A stretch of 64,000 nt of DNA. It comes from MR-S7 sp000400995. GTDB taxonomy: Bacteria > Pseudomonadota > Gammaproteobacteria > Burkholderiales > Burkholderiaceae_C. The notes under the pieces are model-generated. The model was not told where the DNA came from. It saw only the letters and a list, made by a program, of their open reading frames with translations, and ran no database searches. Both the position numbers and the translations under genes were made by a program. Of this stretch, positions 54,202 to 62,495 are shown piece after piece; within the stretch, counting starts at the first letter, position 1, and every line of letters begins with the position of its first letter. The stretch lies in NCBI RefSeq assembly GCF_045291395.1, contig NZ_CP152342.1, positions 2,232,001 to 2,296,000 on the forward strand. The letters are read 5' to 3'.

Positions 54202-54534
54202 TCAATGCCCGGTGGTCTTGGACAGCAGCTGGATCACCAGCACGCCACCCACGATCATGGCCATGCCCGCAACGGCCGGCAGGTCCAGCTTCTGGCCATA
54301 GAGCAGCCAGCCCACCAGCGAGATCAGCACGATGCCCAGGCCCGACCACACCGCATACACCACGCCCGTGGCCATGTGGTTCATCACCTTGGACACCAGG
54401 TAGAACGCCACGCAGTAGCCCAGCACCGCCAGCGCGCTGGGCGCCAGCCGCGTGAGCCCCTGCGAAGACTTGAGCGCCGAGGTGGCCACGACCTCCGCCA
54501 CGATGGAGATGCCGAGCAGCACATAGGGGTGCAT
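54202..54534 (-). CDS. EmrE/QacE-like small multidrug resistance transporter
   Basis: A 110-residue SMR protein with four membrane helices, working as a dimer to export cationic compounds against protons. The essential glutamate is in ISIVAEVVATSALKSSQGLT (Glu14). The rest follows E. coli EmrE closely: ATGVVYAVWSGLGIVLISLV, GWLLYGQKLDLPAVAGMAMI and the end VIQLLSKTTGH. It ends next to a hairpin repeat and lies six bases downstream of the FAH gene. Confidence 0.95.
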   Translation of the reverse strand: MHPYVLLGISIVAEVVATSALKSSQGLTRLAPSALAVLGYCVAFYLVSKVMNHMATGVVYAVWSGLGIVLISLVGWLLYGQKLDLPAVAGMAMIVGGVLVIQLLSKTTGH

Positions 54535-54540
54535 GGCGGC

Positions 54541-55386
54541 TCAGCCCCCGACGCAGGCCAGCCGCTGCTCGCCCAGCCCTACGGCACCCAGGCGCATCAC
54601 ATCGCCCGCGCGCAGGAAGCGCGGCGCGGGCTTGCAGCCCAGCCCCACGCCCGCCGGCGTGCCGGTGAGCACCAGGTCGCCCGGCTCCAGCGTCATGAAG
54701 CGGCTGATGTAGGCCAGCACCGTGGGCACGCCGAAGATGAAGTTGCGCGTGCTGCCGTCCTGCATGCGCTCGCCGTTCACCTCCAGCCACAGGGCGACGG
54801 CGTGCGGGTCGGGCACCTCGTCGGCCGTCGCCAGCCAGGGGCCCACGGGGGCGAAACTGTCGCAGCTCTTGCCCTTGTCCCACTGGCCGCCGCGCTCCAT
54901 CTGGTAGCTGCGCTCGGACACGTCGTTGGCGAGCACGTAGCCCGCCACGTGGGCCAGCGCATCGGCCTCCTGCACATGCCGCATGCGCGTGCCGATCACG
55001 ATGCCCAGCTCCACCTCCCAGTCGGTCTTGAGCGCGCCGGGCGGGATGCGCACCGCATCCGTGGGGCCGCACAGCGCGCTGGTGGCCTTCATGAACAGCA
55101 CGGGCTCGGCGGGCGCGGGCAGGCCGGCCTCGGCCGCGTGGTCAGCGTAGTTCAGGCCCACGCAGACGATCTTGCCCACGCCGCCCACCGGGCAGCCCAG
55201 GCGCGGCGCGCCTTCCACGGCCGGCAGGCGCGCGAGGTCCAGCGCGGCCAGGGCCGCGAGCGTGCGCGGCGCGAGCTGCGCGGGGCCGATGTCGGGCAGC
55301 AGCATCGACAGGTCGCGCAGCACGCCCTGCGCATCGATCGCGCCGGCGCGCTCGGCGCCGGGCTGTCCGTAGCGGACGAGTTTCAT
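54541..55386 (-). CDS. Fumarylacetoacetate hydrolase (FAH) family protein
   Basis: A 281-residue FAH-fold enzyme. The metal site is seen in KTDWEVELGIVIGTRMR (two glutamates) with the downstream ANDVSERSYQ. The other family blocks are IVCVGLNYADHAAEAGLP, PVLFMKATSALCGPTDAV, DSFAPVGPWL and LEPGDLVLTGTPAGVGLG. Members hydrolyse or decarboxylate acylpyruvates, ureidoglycolate or related diketo acids; the exact substrate is not shown. ATG 55386 gives the family start MKLVRYGQPG. Divergent from the DJ-1 gene. Confidence 0.9.
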   Translation of the reverse strand: MKLVRYGQPGAERAGAIDAQGVLRDLSMLLPDIGPAQLAPRTLAALAALDLARLPAVEGAPRLGCPVGGVGKIVCVGLNYADHAAEAGLPAPAEPVLFMKATSALCGPTDAVRIPPGALKTDWEVELGIVIGTRMRHVQEADALAHVAGYVLANDVSERSYQMERGGQWDKGKSCDSFAPVGPWLATADEVPDPHAVALWLEVNGERMQDGSTRNFIFGVPTVLAYISRFMTLEPGDLVLTGTPAGVGLGCKPAPRFLRAGDVMRLGAVGLGEQRLACVGG

Positions 55387-55497
55387 GTGTGTCCTCCTGC
55401 GGGCAAAGCGCCGAGTGTAGTAACCCGCTAACACCCGCGCCGCAGCCAGCGCCGCAAGAATGTCCAGCCATCAGCAACCACCGACAAGGAGACAAGC

Positions 55498-56079
55498 ATG
55501 GCTGGCAAGAAAATCCTCATGGTCTGCGGCGACTACTGCGAAGACTACGAAACCATGGTGCCCTTCCAGGCGCTGCAGGCCGTGGGCCACACGGTGCATG
55601 CCGTGTGCCCTGACAAGAAGGCCGGCGACCACATCAAGACGGCCATCCACGATTTCGAGGGCGCGCAAACCTACAGCGAGAAACCCGGGCACAACTTCAC
55701 GCTGAACGCGAGCTTCCACGACGTGAAGCCCGAGCAGTACGACGCCCTGGTCATCCCCGGCGGACGCGGCCCTGAGTACCTGCGCAACAACGCGGCGGTG
55801 TGCGCCGCCGTGCGCCACTTCTTCGACGCGGGCAAGCCCGTGGCGGCCGTCTGCCACGGCGCGCAGCTGCTGGCCGGCGCGGGCGTGCTCAAGGGCCGCA
55901 CCTGCTCGGCCTACCCCGCCTGCCGCGCCGAGGTGGAGCTGGCCGGCGGCACCTATGCCGACATCGCGGTGGACCAGGCGCACACCGAGGGCAACCTGGT
56001 TTCCGCCCCCGCCTGGCCCGCGCACCCGGCCTGGATCGCCCAATTCCTCGCCCTGCTGGGCACGCGCATCACGCACTGA
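55498..56079 (+). CDS. DJ-1/PfpI-family protein
   Basis: A 193-residue protein with the DJ-1 fold, class I glutamine amidotransferase-like. The nucleophile elbow is PVAAVCHGAQLLAGAGVLKG with Cys-His, and the conserved acid is in VCGDYCEDYETMVPFQALQA. The segment YDALVIPGGRGPEYLRNN is diagnostic. Relatives act as glyoxalases, deglycases or amidases; which applies is not known. A strong AGGAG site precedes ATG 55498. Confidence 0.92.
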   Translation: MAGKKILMVCGDYCEDYETMVPFQALQAVGHTVHAVCPDKKAGDHIKTAIHDFEGAQTYSEKPGHNFTLNASFHDVKPEQYDALVIPGGRGPEYLRNNAAVCAAVRHFFDAGKPVAAVCHGAQLLAGAGVLKGRTCSAYPACRAEVELAGGTYADIAVDQAHTEGNLVSAPAWPAHPAWIAQFLALLGTRITH

Positions 56080-56128
56080 GCACAATGTGCGGCGGCGCCC
56101 CTTCCTGCGGGACGCGAGGAGACAAAGC

Positions 56129-56491
56129 ATGTGCGAGGTGTTCATCAGCGCCGATCCGCGCCTGTACGAGAGCCGGGCACGGTCGGTGCGGCTGCACGGC
56201 GTGGCCACCAGCATCCGGCTGGAGAACCTGTTCTGGCAGGTGCTGGAGGAAATCGCCGCGCGCGACGGCATGACCGTGCCGCAGCTGTGCGCGCGGCTGC
56301 ACGACGAGCTGGAGCACGAGCGCGGCGGGGTGGACAACTTCGCCTCGTTCCTGCGCGTGTGCTGCGGCCGCTACCTCGCGCTGCAGCTCTCGGGCGGCAT
56401 CCCGCGCGACCGCAGCGTGCCCATCCGCAGCCTGGACGCGCGCAGCGTGCTCGCCACCGAGCCGCGGCACGCGCCCGCCGCGATGACCTGA
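56129..56491 (+). CDS. Ribbon-helix-helix (RHH_4-type) domain protein
   Basis: A 120-residue protein with a core reading RSVRLHGVATSIRLENLFWQ, VLEEIAARDGMTVPQLCARL, then FASFLRVCCGRYLALQL, the pattern of the RHH_4 family of proteobacterial ribbon-helix-helix proteins. The beta-strand that would touch DNA is the RLHGVATSIRLE part. About 30 disordered residues follow. Targets unknown. An AGGAGA site precedes ATG 56129, 49 bases after the DJ-1 stop. Confidence 0.82.
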   Translation: MCEVFISADPRLYESRARSVRLHGVATSIRLENLFWQVLEEIAARDGMTVPQLCARLHDELEHERGGVDNFASFLRVCCGRYLALQLSGGIPRDRSVPIRSLDARSVLATEPRHAPAAMT

Positions 56492-56597
56492 CCCATCTGT
56501 TTCACGCATGCCCACATCGCGCGCAGCGATGGCTGGCGCGCGGCGGGCTGCCCGTTTCGGCCGTACCATCGGGCGCCCACAGACCGATCCGACCCGC

Positions 56598-57186
56598 ATG
56601 CCCGAGCCCCAGCCCCCTCCCCCGCCGCCGAGGAGCGGCCCCGGCCGCGCAACACCGGCGATCTGTTCTGGTCGTTCACCTGGCTGGCCCTGCAGGGCTT
56701 CGGCGGCGTGCTGGCCGTGGTGCAGCGCGAGCTGGTCGAGAAGAAGCGCTGGATGACGAACGAGGAGTTCGTCGAGGACTGGGCCGTGGCGCAGATCATG
56801 CCCGGCCCCAACGTGGTCAACCTCTCGGTGATGATCGGCGACCGCTACTTCGGCCTGCGCGGCGCGGTGGCCGCGCTGGCGGGCATGCTCACCTTCCCCT
56901 GCTGCTGGTGCTGGTGCTGGCCATCACCTATGCCCAGTTCGCCAGCCACCCGGCCGTGGCCGGCGCGCTGCGCGGCATGGGCGCGGTGGCGGCGGGCCTG
57001 GTGGCTGGCGTGGGCCTCAAGCTGGCGATGGCGCTGCGCCGCCACCCACTGGGCGCGGTCGGCTGCGTGCTGGTGGCGGCGCTCACCTTCGGCGGCATGG
57101 CGCTGCTGCGGCTGCCGCTGGCCTGGGTGCTGCCGGTGCTCGGCGGCACGGCCTGCGCGCTCACCTGGCGGAAGATTCCCGCATGA
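56598..57186 (+). pseudogene. Chromate transporter, first half (ChrA N-type), two frameshifts
   Basis: A half-size CHR-family membrane protein of about 196 residues if corrected. Recognisable pieces lie in three frames: the start at ATG 56598 (a Pro-rich leader), then FWSFTWLALQGFGGVLAVVQ, RELVEKKRWMTNEEFVEDWA, QIMPGPNVVNLSVMIGDRYF in a second frame, and LLLVLVLAITYAQFASHPAV to the end TACALTWRKIPA in a third. The breaks fall in C-rich runs at about 56612-56627 and 56896-56899, each as if one C were missing. The motif MPGPNVVN is the family signature. The stop overlaps the start of the second half (ATGA). Confidence 0.82.
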
Positions 57187-57773
57187 ACGCCATCGCGCTG
57201 CAGCCGCTCGACTGGCTCAACCTCTTCCTCTACTACATCTCGCTGTCGCTGCTGGCCGTGGGCGGCGCCATCGCGGCGGCGCCCGACATGCACCGCTTCC
57301 TGGTCGAGCGCCAGGGCTGGCTGACCGACGTGCAGTTCAACGCCTCGATCGCCATCGCCCAGGCCGCGCCGGGCCCCAACGTGCTGTTCATCGCGCTGCT
57401 GGGCTGGAACGTGGGCCTCAACGCCGGGGGCGCCGGCGCCATCGGCTGGGCCAGCGGCGCGCTCGGCGTGCTGCTGTGCATGGTCGGCGTGATGCTGCCC
57501 AGCACCACCCTCACCTGGCTGGCCACGCGCTGGGGCCACCGCAACCGCGACCGGCGCGGCGTGCGCGCCTTCAAGCAGGGCATGGCGCCCGTGGTGATCG
57601 GCCTGCTGCTGGCCACGGCCTGGATCCTGGGCAGCGCGCACGGCAACCCGGCCACCGACTGGCCGCTGTGGCTGCTCACCGCGGCCACCATGGTGCTGGT
57701 GTGGCGCACGCGCCTGCACCTGCTGTGGCTGCTGGGCGCCGGGGCGCTGCTGGGCGCGCTAGGCTGGGTCTGA
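57183..57773 (+). CDS. Chromate transporter, second half (short-chain CHR)
   Basis: A 196-residue CHR-domain membrane protein and intact partner of the preceding half. Motifs are GGAIAAAPDMHRFLVERQGW, LTDVQFNASIAIAQAAPGPN and VLFIALLGWNVGLNAGGAGA; APGPN replaces the MPGPN of the first half. About six hydrophobic helices, probably inverted relative to the partner, which together form one exporter of chromate or a related anion. Its 3' end overlaps the convergent sirtuin gene by 15 bases. Confidence 0.9.
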   Translation: MNAIALQPLDWLNLFLYYISLSLLAVGGAIAAAPDMHRFLVERQGWLTDVQFNASIAIAQAAPGPNVLFIALLGWNVGLNAGGAGAIGWASGALGVLLCMVGVMLPSTTLTWLATRWGHRNRDRRGVRAFKQGMAPVVIGLLLATAWILGSAHGNPATDWPLWLLTAATMVLVWRTRLHLLWLLGAGALLGALGWV

Positions 57774-58490
57774 CAGGAGTGCCGGCAGCAGCTGCGCCGC
57801 CGTGCCGCGCAGCACGGCGTGCGCCACACCGTCCAGCTCGCTGGGCGCGGGGTTGACCACCACCACGCGCGCGCCCGCCTGCCGGGCCTGGTGGGCCAGG
57901 CCCGCGGCGGGATAGACGGCGCCGGCCGTTCCCACCACCAGCATCAGCTCGCAGGCCTGGGCGGCCTGCTGCGCGGCGTCGAGCACTTGAGGGGGCAGGT
58001 CTTCGCCGAACCAGACCACGCCAGGGCGCACTAGGTTGCCGCAGGCGGCGCAGCGCGGCGGGCTGCCCGGCTGCGCGCGGGCCAGGTCGCAGCAGACGCG
58101 CGGCCGGTCCAGCCAGCGGTTGGCGGCCAGGTCGCCGTGCAGGCATAGCACGCCCTCGCTGCCCGCGCGCTGGTGCAGGCCGTCCACATTCTGGGTGATG
58201 AGCGCGAGCCGCCCCGGATGGCGCCGCGCGAAGACCGCCAGCGCCTGGTGGCCGGCATTGGGCTGCACGCCCACCAGCATGGCGCGGCGGTGTTCGTACC
58301 AGTCCCACACGCGCTGGGGCGCGGCGCGAAAGCCGCGCTCGCTGGCCATTTCCTGCGGGTTGAACTGGGCCCAGTAGCCGGTCTGCGTGTCGCGGAAGGT
58401 GGGCACGCCCGACTCGGCGCTCACACCCGCGCCGGTGAGCACGGCGATGCGCTGCGCCTGTGCGATCCAGCCGCGCACCGTCTCCAGCAT
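57759..58490 (-). CDS. cobB: Sirtuin NAD-dependent protein deacylase
   Basis: A 243-residue sirtuin that removes acyl groups from lysines using NAD. Motifs: IAVLTGAGVSAESGVPTFRD, RLALITQNVDGLHQRAGS with the catalytic His in LCLHGDLAANRW, zinc cysteines around PRVCCDLA and PRCAACGNLV, and VVGTAGAVYPAAGLAHQA. The pair Tyr/Arg in WDWYEHRRAM matches the class III pattern linked to succinyl/malonyl-lysine specificity. ATG 58490 (MLETVRGWIA) is preferred; it is two bases downstream of the rlmB stop. Confidence 0.9.
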   Translation of the reverse strand: MLETVRGWIAQAQRIAVLTGAGVSAESGVPTFRDTQTGYWAQFNPQEMASERGFRAAPQRVWDWYEHRRAMLVGVQPNAGHQALAVFARRHPGRLALITQNVDGLHQRAGSEGVLCLHGDLAANRWLDRPRVCCDLARAQPGSPPRCAACGNLVRPGVVWFGEDLPPQVLDAAQQAAQACELMLVVGTAGAVYPAAGLAHQARQAGARVVVVNPAPSELDGVAHAVLRGTAAQLLPALLSDPA

Positions 58491-58492
58491 GC

Positions 58493-59242
58493 TCAACCGC
58501 CCCTTTGCCGCAGCGCTTCGTAGAGGCACACGGCGCTGGCCACGGAGACGTTCAGGCTCTCCACGGCGCCCTGCATGGGGATGCCCACCAGTTCGTCGCA
58601 GGTCTTGCGCGTGAGCTGGCGCATGCCCGGCCCCTCGGCGCCCAGCACCAGGGCCACGGGGCCCTTCAGATCGACCTGGTAGAGGGTCTTGGGCGCGTCG
58701 CCGCTGGTGCCGATGATCCAGATGTTGCGCTCCTTCAGTTCATTGAGCGTGCGCGCGAGGTTGGTCACCATGAAGTACGGCATGGTCTCGGCCGCGCCGC
58801 TGGCCACCTTGGCCACGGTGGCGTTGATGCCCGCCGCGTGGTCCTTGGGCGCGATGACGGCATGCGCGCCCGCGCCGTCGGCCACGCGCAGGCAGGCGCC
58901 GAGGTTGTGCGGGTCGGTCACGCCGTCGAGCACCAGCAGCAGCGGGTTCTTCACGCCCTGCTCCTGCAGGTCGTCCAGCAGCTCGTCGAGCGAGCGCACC
59001 TGCGCCACGGACTCCACGCGCGCGGCCACGCCCTGGTGGCCGTGGCTGCCGGCCAGCTTGGCCAGGCGCAGGCCGTCGGCCTCGATGAGGCGCGTGCCGG
59101 CCTCGCGCGCGCGTTCCAGGAACTGGCGCATGCGCGCATCGCGGCGCGTGGGCTCGTAGTAGATCTCGATGATGGATTGCGGCGCAGTCTTCAGGCGCAC
59201 GCCGACGGCGTGGAAGCCGAAGAGGACTTTGGGGGTGGACAT
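58493..59242 (-). CDS. rlmB: 23S rRNA (guanosine-2251-2'-O)-methyltransferase RlmB
   Basis: A SPOUT methyltransferase for G2251 of 23S rRNA, 249 residues. The N-terminal substrate-binding domain (VLFGFHAVGVRLKTAPQSII) is followed by the knotted domain with LLVLDGVTDPHNLGACLRVA, ALVLGAEGPGMRQLTRKTCD and IPMQGAVESLNVSVASAVCL, the three SpoU motifs. It starts 10 bases after the ABC-transporter gene stop on the same strand and overlaps no other gene. Confidence 0.96.
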   Translation of the reverse strand: MSTPKVLFGFHAVGVRLKTAPQSIIEIYYEPTRRDARMRQFLERAREAGTRLIEADGLRLAKLAGSHGHQGVAARVESVAQVRSLDELLDDLQEQGVKNPLLLVLDGVTDPHNLGACLRVADGAGAHAVIAPKDHAAGINATVAKVASGAAETMPYFMVTNLARTLNELKERNIWIIGTSGDAPKTLYQVDLKGPVALVLGAEGPGMRQLTRKTCDELVGIPMQGAVESLNVSVASAVCLYEALRQRGG

Positions 59243-59251
59243 GGGGGCCGA

Positions 59252-59947
59252 TTATCCGGGCGTGGAGAGATCGGCGATGCGCCCGGCCTCGATGGTGATG
59301 CGCCGGTCGCAGCGCGCGGCGATGCCGCGGTCGTGCGTGACCAGCACCAGCGTCGTGCCCTGCGCGCGGTTGAGCGCGAACATCAGCTCCATGATGGTCT
59401 CGCCCGTGGCGAAGTCCAGGCTGCCCGTGGGCTCGTCGGCCAGCAGCACGGCGGGCTCGACCACGAAGGCGCGCGCCAGCGCCACGCGCTGCTGCTCGCC
59501 GCCCGAGAGCACCTTGGGATAGTGCGACAGGCGCTGGCCCAGGCCCACGCGCGCGAGCATCTCCTGCGCGCGGCTGCGCGCGTCGCGCTCGCCCGCCAGC
59601 TCCAGCGGCAGCATCACGTTCTCCAGCGCGGTGAGGTTGCCCAGCAGTTGGAAGCTCTGGAACACGAAGCCCACCTGCCGCGCGCGCAGCGCGGCACGCT
59701 CATCCTCGTCCAGCGCGAACAGGTCCTGCCCCGCCAGCCGCACCGTGCCGCGCGTGGGCGTGTCCAGCCCCGCGATGATGGACAGCAGCGTGCTCTTGCC
59801 CGAGCCCGAGGCGCCGACGATGGCGGCGGTTTCCCTGGGCGCCAGGCGGAAATCGATATCCCGCAGAATGTCCAGCGTGCCCGTGGAGTCGGTGACGGAC
59901 TTGGATACGTGCTCCACCGCGATGATCGGGGCGTGGTTCTCTGGCAT
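59252..59947 (-). CDS. ybbA: ABC transporter ATP-binding protein (YbbA/LolD-like)
   Basis: A 231-residue MacB/LolD-type ATPase: Walker A AIVGASGSGKSTLLSIIAGL, Q-loop GFVFQSFQLLGNLTALENVM, signature LSGGEQQRVALARAFVVEPA, Walker B VLLADEPTGSLDFATG and H-loop LVLVTHDRGIAAR. Its divergent neighbour is a tesA gene, the same pairing as ybbA-tesA in E. coli, where the permease ybbP follows tesA's neighbour; no permease is found here. The ATPase may pair with a permease elsewhere. Confidence 0.88.
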   Translation of the reverse strand: MPENHAPIIAVEHVSKSVTDSTGTLDILRDIDFRLAPRETAAIVGASGSGKSTLLSIIAGLDTPTRGTVRLAGQDLFALDEDERAALRARQVGFVFQSFQLLGNLTALENVMLPLELAGERDARSRAQEMLARVGLGQRLSHYPKVLSGGEQQRVALARAFVVEPAVLLADEPTGSLDFATGETIMELMFALNRAQGTTLVLVTHDRGIAARCDRRITIEAGRIADLSTPG

Positions 59948-59968
59948 ACAGGCAATGGAAAGGTTTCG

Positions 59969-60598
59969 ATGAATCGGCGTGACTTTATCGTGGCGGGAGC
60001 AATGGCCCTGGGCGGCGCTGCAGCTTGGGGCCAGAAGAAGCAGCCCGTGATCCTGGTCGTGGGCGATTCGCTCTCGGCCGAATACGGACTGGCGCGCGGC
60101 ACGGGCTGGGTGGCGCTGCTGGAAAAGCGGCTGGCGCAGGAGAAGATCGCCGCCACGGTGGTCAACGCCAGCGTGAGCGGCGACACCACGGCGGGCGGGC
60201 GCGCGCGGCTGCCCGCGCTGCTCAAGACCCACGCCCCAACGCACGTGATGATCGAGCTGGGCGGCAACGACGCGCTGCGCGGCCTGCCGCTCAAGAGCAC
60301 CGAGGACAACCTGGCCGCGATGGCCGCCGAGTCGCAGAAGGCCGGCGCACGCGTGCTGCTGGTGGGCATGCAGGTGCCGCCCAACTACGGCACGGACTAC
60401 GGGCGCCGCTTCGCCGCGCTGTTCGGGACGGTGGCCCAGGCGCAGAAGACGGCGCTGGTGCCCTTCCTGCTGCAGGGCGTGGCCGACGGGCCGGACCCCA
60501 CGCGCCTGTTCCAGCCGGACCGCATCCACCCCCGCGCCGAGGCGCACCCGCGCATGCTGGACAACGTCTGGCCGGAGCTGCACAAGCTCCTGAAATAG
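59969..60598 (+). CDS. tesA: TesA-like GDSL esterase/thioesterase
   Basis: A 209-residue multifunctional GDSL hydrolase (acyl-CoA thioesterase I, lysophospholipase L1). The catalytic Ser is in ILVVGDSLSAEYGLARG, the oxyanion residues in NASVSGDTTAGG and VMIELGGNDALRGLP, and the Asp-His pair in QPDRIHPRAEAHPRML. The leader NRRDFIVAGAMALGGAAAWG has a twin arginine, suggesting periplasmic location. It ends in a hairpin repeat, convergent with metC. Confidence 0.93.
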   Translation: MNRRDFIVAGAMALGGAAAWGQKKQPVILVVGDSLSAEYGLARGTGWVALLEKRLAQEKIAATVVNASVSGDTTAGGRARLPALLKTHAPTHVMIELGGNDALRGLPLKSTEDNLAAMAAESQKAGARVLLVGMQVPPNYGTDYGRRFAALFGTVAQAQKTALVPFLLQGVADGPDPTRLFQPDRIHPRAEAHPRMLDNVWPELHKLLK

Positions 60599-60648
60599 GA
60601 GCTGCTCGCGCTTGTCTGGCAAGCGCTGGAGCCCGATTTCATTCAAAC
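60596..60648. repeat. Short dispersed hairpin repeat, copy 7
   Basis: TAGGAGCTGCTC, GCGCTTGTCTGGCAAGCGC, TGGAGCCCGATTTCATTCAA. The 19-base core is identical to those at 17804-17855 and inside ygiQ. It begins in the tesA stop codon and ends one base before the metC stop. Confidence 0.78.
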
Positions 60649-60649
60649 T

Positions 60650-61864
60650 TTACGCGAAGGCCTGGCGCAGCGCCTGGGCCAGGTCGGCGCGCAGGTCCTC
60701 CACCGCTTCCAGTCCCACGGAAAAGCGCACCACCGTGCCGGGCTTGAGGTGCGGCGTGGCGCCCGCGCGCATGGCGGGCAGTTCGTAGGGCACGACCAGG
60801 CTCATCGGCCCGCCCCAGCTGTAGCCCAGCTTGAAGAGGCGCAGCCCGTCGCAGAAGGCATCGACCTGCGCCTGCGTGTAGCGCGCGTCGATCACCACGC
60901 TGAAGAGGCCCGCCGCCGCGTCCGCCTTGCCGCACAGCGCCTGCCAGTGGGCATGGCCGGGCGAGCCGGGCAGCGCCGGGTGCAGCACCTGGGCAACGGG
61001 GCCTTGCGCGCCCATCCAGCGCGCCAGTTCGCGCGCGGCGGCGTCGTGCGCGCGGTAGCGCAGCGCCATGCTGGGCAGGGAGCGCAGCACGGCCTCCACG
61101 TCGTTGGCGCCCACGCCCAGGCCCAGGCGCATGTGGGTGAGCTTGATCTTCAGGTGCAGCGCCTCGTCGCGCGTGACGATGCTGCCCATGAGCACGTCGC
61201 CGCCGCCGCTGGGGTACTTGGTGAGCGCGTGCACGGACACGTCCACGCCCAGGCGGCCGTCGCCCGCCAGGTCGAACGCATTGAACGCGAGGCCCGCGCC
61301 CCAGGTGTTGTCGAGCACGCTCATCACGCCGCGCTCGCGGCAGATGCGCGCCAGCGCAGGCACATCGGGAAACTCCAGCGTCACCGAGCCCGCCGCCTCC
61401 AGCCACACGAGGCGCGTGCGCTCGCTGATCTTGGCGGCGAGGTCGGCCGGGTCCAGCGGGTCGTAGATGCGGTGCGTGATGCCGTAGTGCCGCAGCTCCA
61501 CCTCGGCCAGCGCCTTGTTGGGGCCGTAGGCGTTGTCGGGGATCAGCACCTCGTCGCCCTGGCGCAGCAGCGCCAGCGACACGGTGGCGATGGCCGCGAG
61601 GCCGCTGGGCACCAGCAGGCACTGGCGGCCGCCTTCCAGGGTGGCCAAGCGCTCCTCCAGCAGGTAGGTGGTGGGCGTGCCGTGCAGGCCGTAGGTGTAG
61701 CCGCTCTTGTCCTTCCACTCGCGCTCGCGCATGGCGGCCACGTTGGGAAAGATGACGGTGGAGGCCTTGTGCACCGCGGGCTGCGGCGCAGCGAACCCCG
61801 CGGGCGGGGTGTACTCGTGGTGGACAAGGCGGGTGGGCAGGTCGTGGATGGGTTGCTCGCTCAT
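60650..61864 (-). CDS. metC: Cystathionine beta-lyase
   Basis: PLP enzyme converting cystathionine to homocysteine in methionine synthesis. The 404-residue product has the Cys/Met metabolism features PAVHKASTVIFPN, GYTYGLHGTPTTYLLEERLA, LVPSGLAAIATVSLALLRQG, the PLP lysine in VSVHALTKYPSGGGDVLMGS and FKLGYSWGGPMSLVVPYE near the end. The YSWGG motif and the tyrosines in GYTYGLHGTPT favour beta-lyase over gamma-synthase. ATG 61864. No other methionine genes are near. Confidence 0.93.
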   Translation of the reverse strand: MSEQPIHDLPTRLVHHEYTPPAGFAAPQPAVHKASTVIFPNVAAMREREWKDKSGYTYGLHGTPTTYLLEERLATLEGGRQCLLVPSGLAAIATVSLALLRQGDEVLIPDNAYGPNKALAEVELRHYGITHRIYDPLDPADLAAKISERTRLVWLEAAGSVTLEFPDVPALARICRERGVMSVLDNTWGAGLAFNAFDLAGDGRLGVDVSVHALTKYPSGGGDVLMGSIVTRDEALHLKIKLTHMRLGLGVGANDVEAVLRSLPSMALRYRAHDAAARELARWMGAQGPVAQVLHPALPGSPGHAHWQALCGKADAAAGLFSVVIDARYTQAQVDAFCDGLRLFKLGYSWGGPMSLVVPYELPAMRAGATPHLKPGTVVRFSVGLEAVEDLRADLAQALRQAFA

Positions 61865-61892
61865 CCACGCATGGTAGCCGCAGGAAAGGGGC

Positions 61893-62354
61893 TTATCCCC
61901 CGCTGCTGATGGTGAGGTTGTTCACCACCGAATTCACGCCCTGCACGCCCTGGGCGATCTGCGTGGCGCGCTCGCGCGCCTGCTCGGTCTTCACCGGGCC
62001 GTTGAGCGTGACCACGCCGGCGCGCGTGTCCACGTCGATCTTGATGGCGCTCAGGTCCGGGTCCTGCGCCAAGCCGGCGGACACCTTGGCTGTGATGCCG
62101 GCATCGTCCATGAGCGCGGCGGCGTCGGCGGCGGCCGAGCGCGTGGCATCGCCGGCCTCGTGCGCGGCGGACTCCATCTTCTGCTTGGCTTCCTGGGCGG
62201 CCTGCTCGGTCTTCTCGATCGCGGAGTCCAGGCGTTGTCCAGCGGTGGGCTCCTCTGTCTTGTTGCAGGCGGCCAAGCCTGCGGCCAGGGCCAGGGCAGA
62301 GGCGAGCGCGCCCAGGCGCGGCAGGGTGTGCGGTTGGAAACGCGAGGTATTCAT
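61893..62354 (-). CDS. BON-domain lipoprotein (OsmY-like)
   Basis: A 153-residue protein with a lipoprotein signal (LASALALAAGLAACNKTEEP, Cys30 as the lipidated residue), a helical Ala/Glu-rich segment (IEKTEQAAQEAKQKMESAAH) and one C-terminal BON domain (ITAKVSAGLAQDPDLSAIKI, VVTLNGPVKTEQARERATQI, VQGVNSVVNNLTI). BON domains bind phospholipid surfaces, and OsmY-like proteins respond to envelope stress. ATG 62354 is preceded by GGAGA. Divergent from the SulP gene. Confidence 0.88.
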   Translation of the reverse strand: MNTSRFQPHTLPRLGALASALALAAGLAACNKTEEPTAGQRLDSAIEKTEQAAQEAKQKMESAAHEAGDATRSAAADAAALMDDAGITAKVSAGLAQDPDLSAIKIDVDTRAGVVTLNGPVKTEQARERATQIAQGVQGVNSVVNNLTISSGG

Positions 62355-62495
62355 AACGGTCTCTCCTTCCAGTGGATATGCCTGCCACTGTAGGACCGGC
62401 AGGCCCGCCGTGCGGGTCGGAGAGGACCGAATCCGCAGTAGGACAAGGGCGCCCCGCCAAGCACCCTGTCGCGCGGGAGACGACAATCGCCCCCC

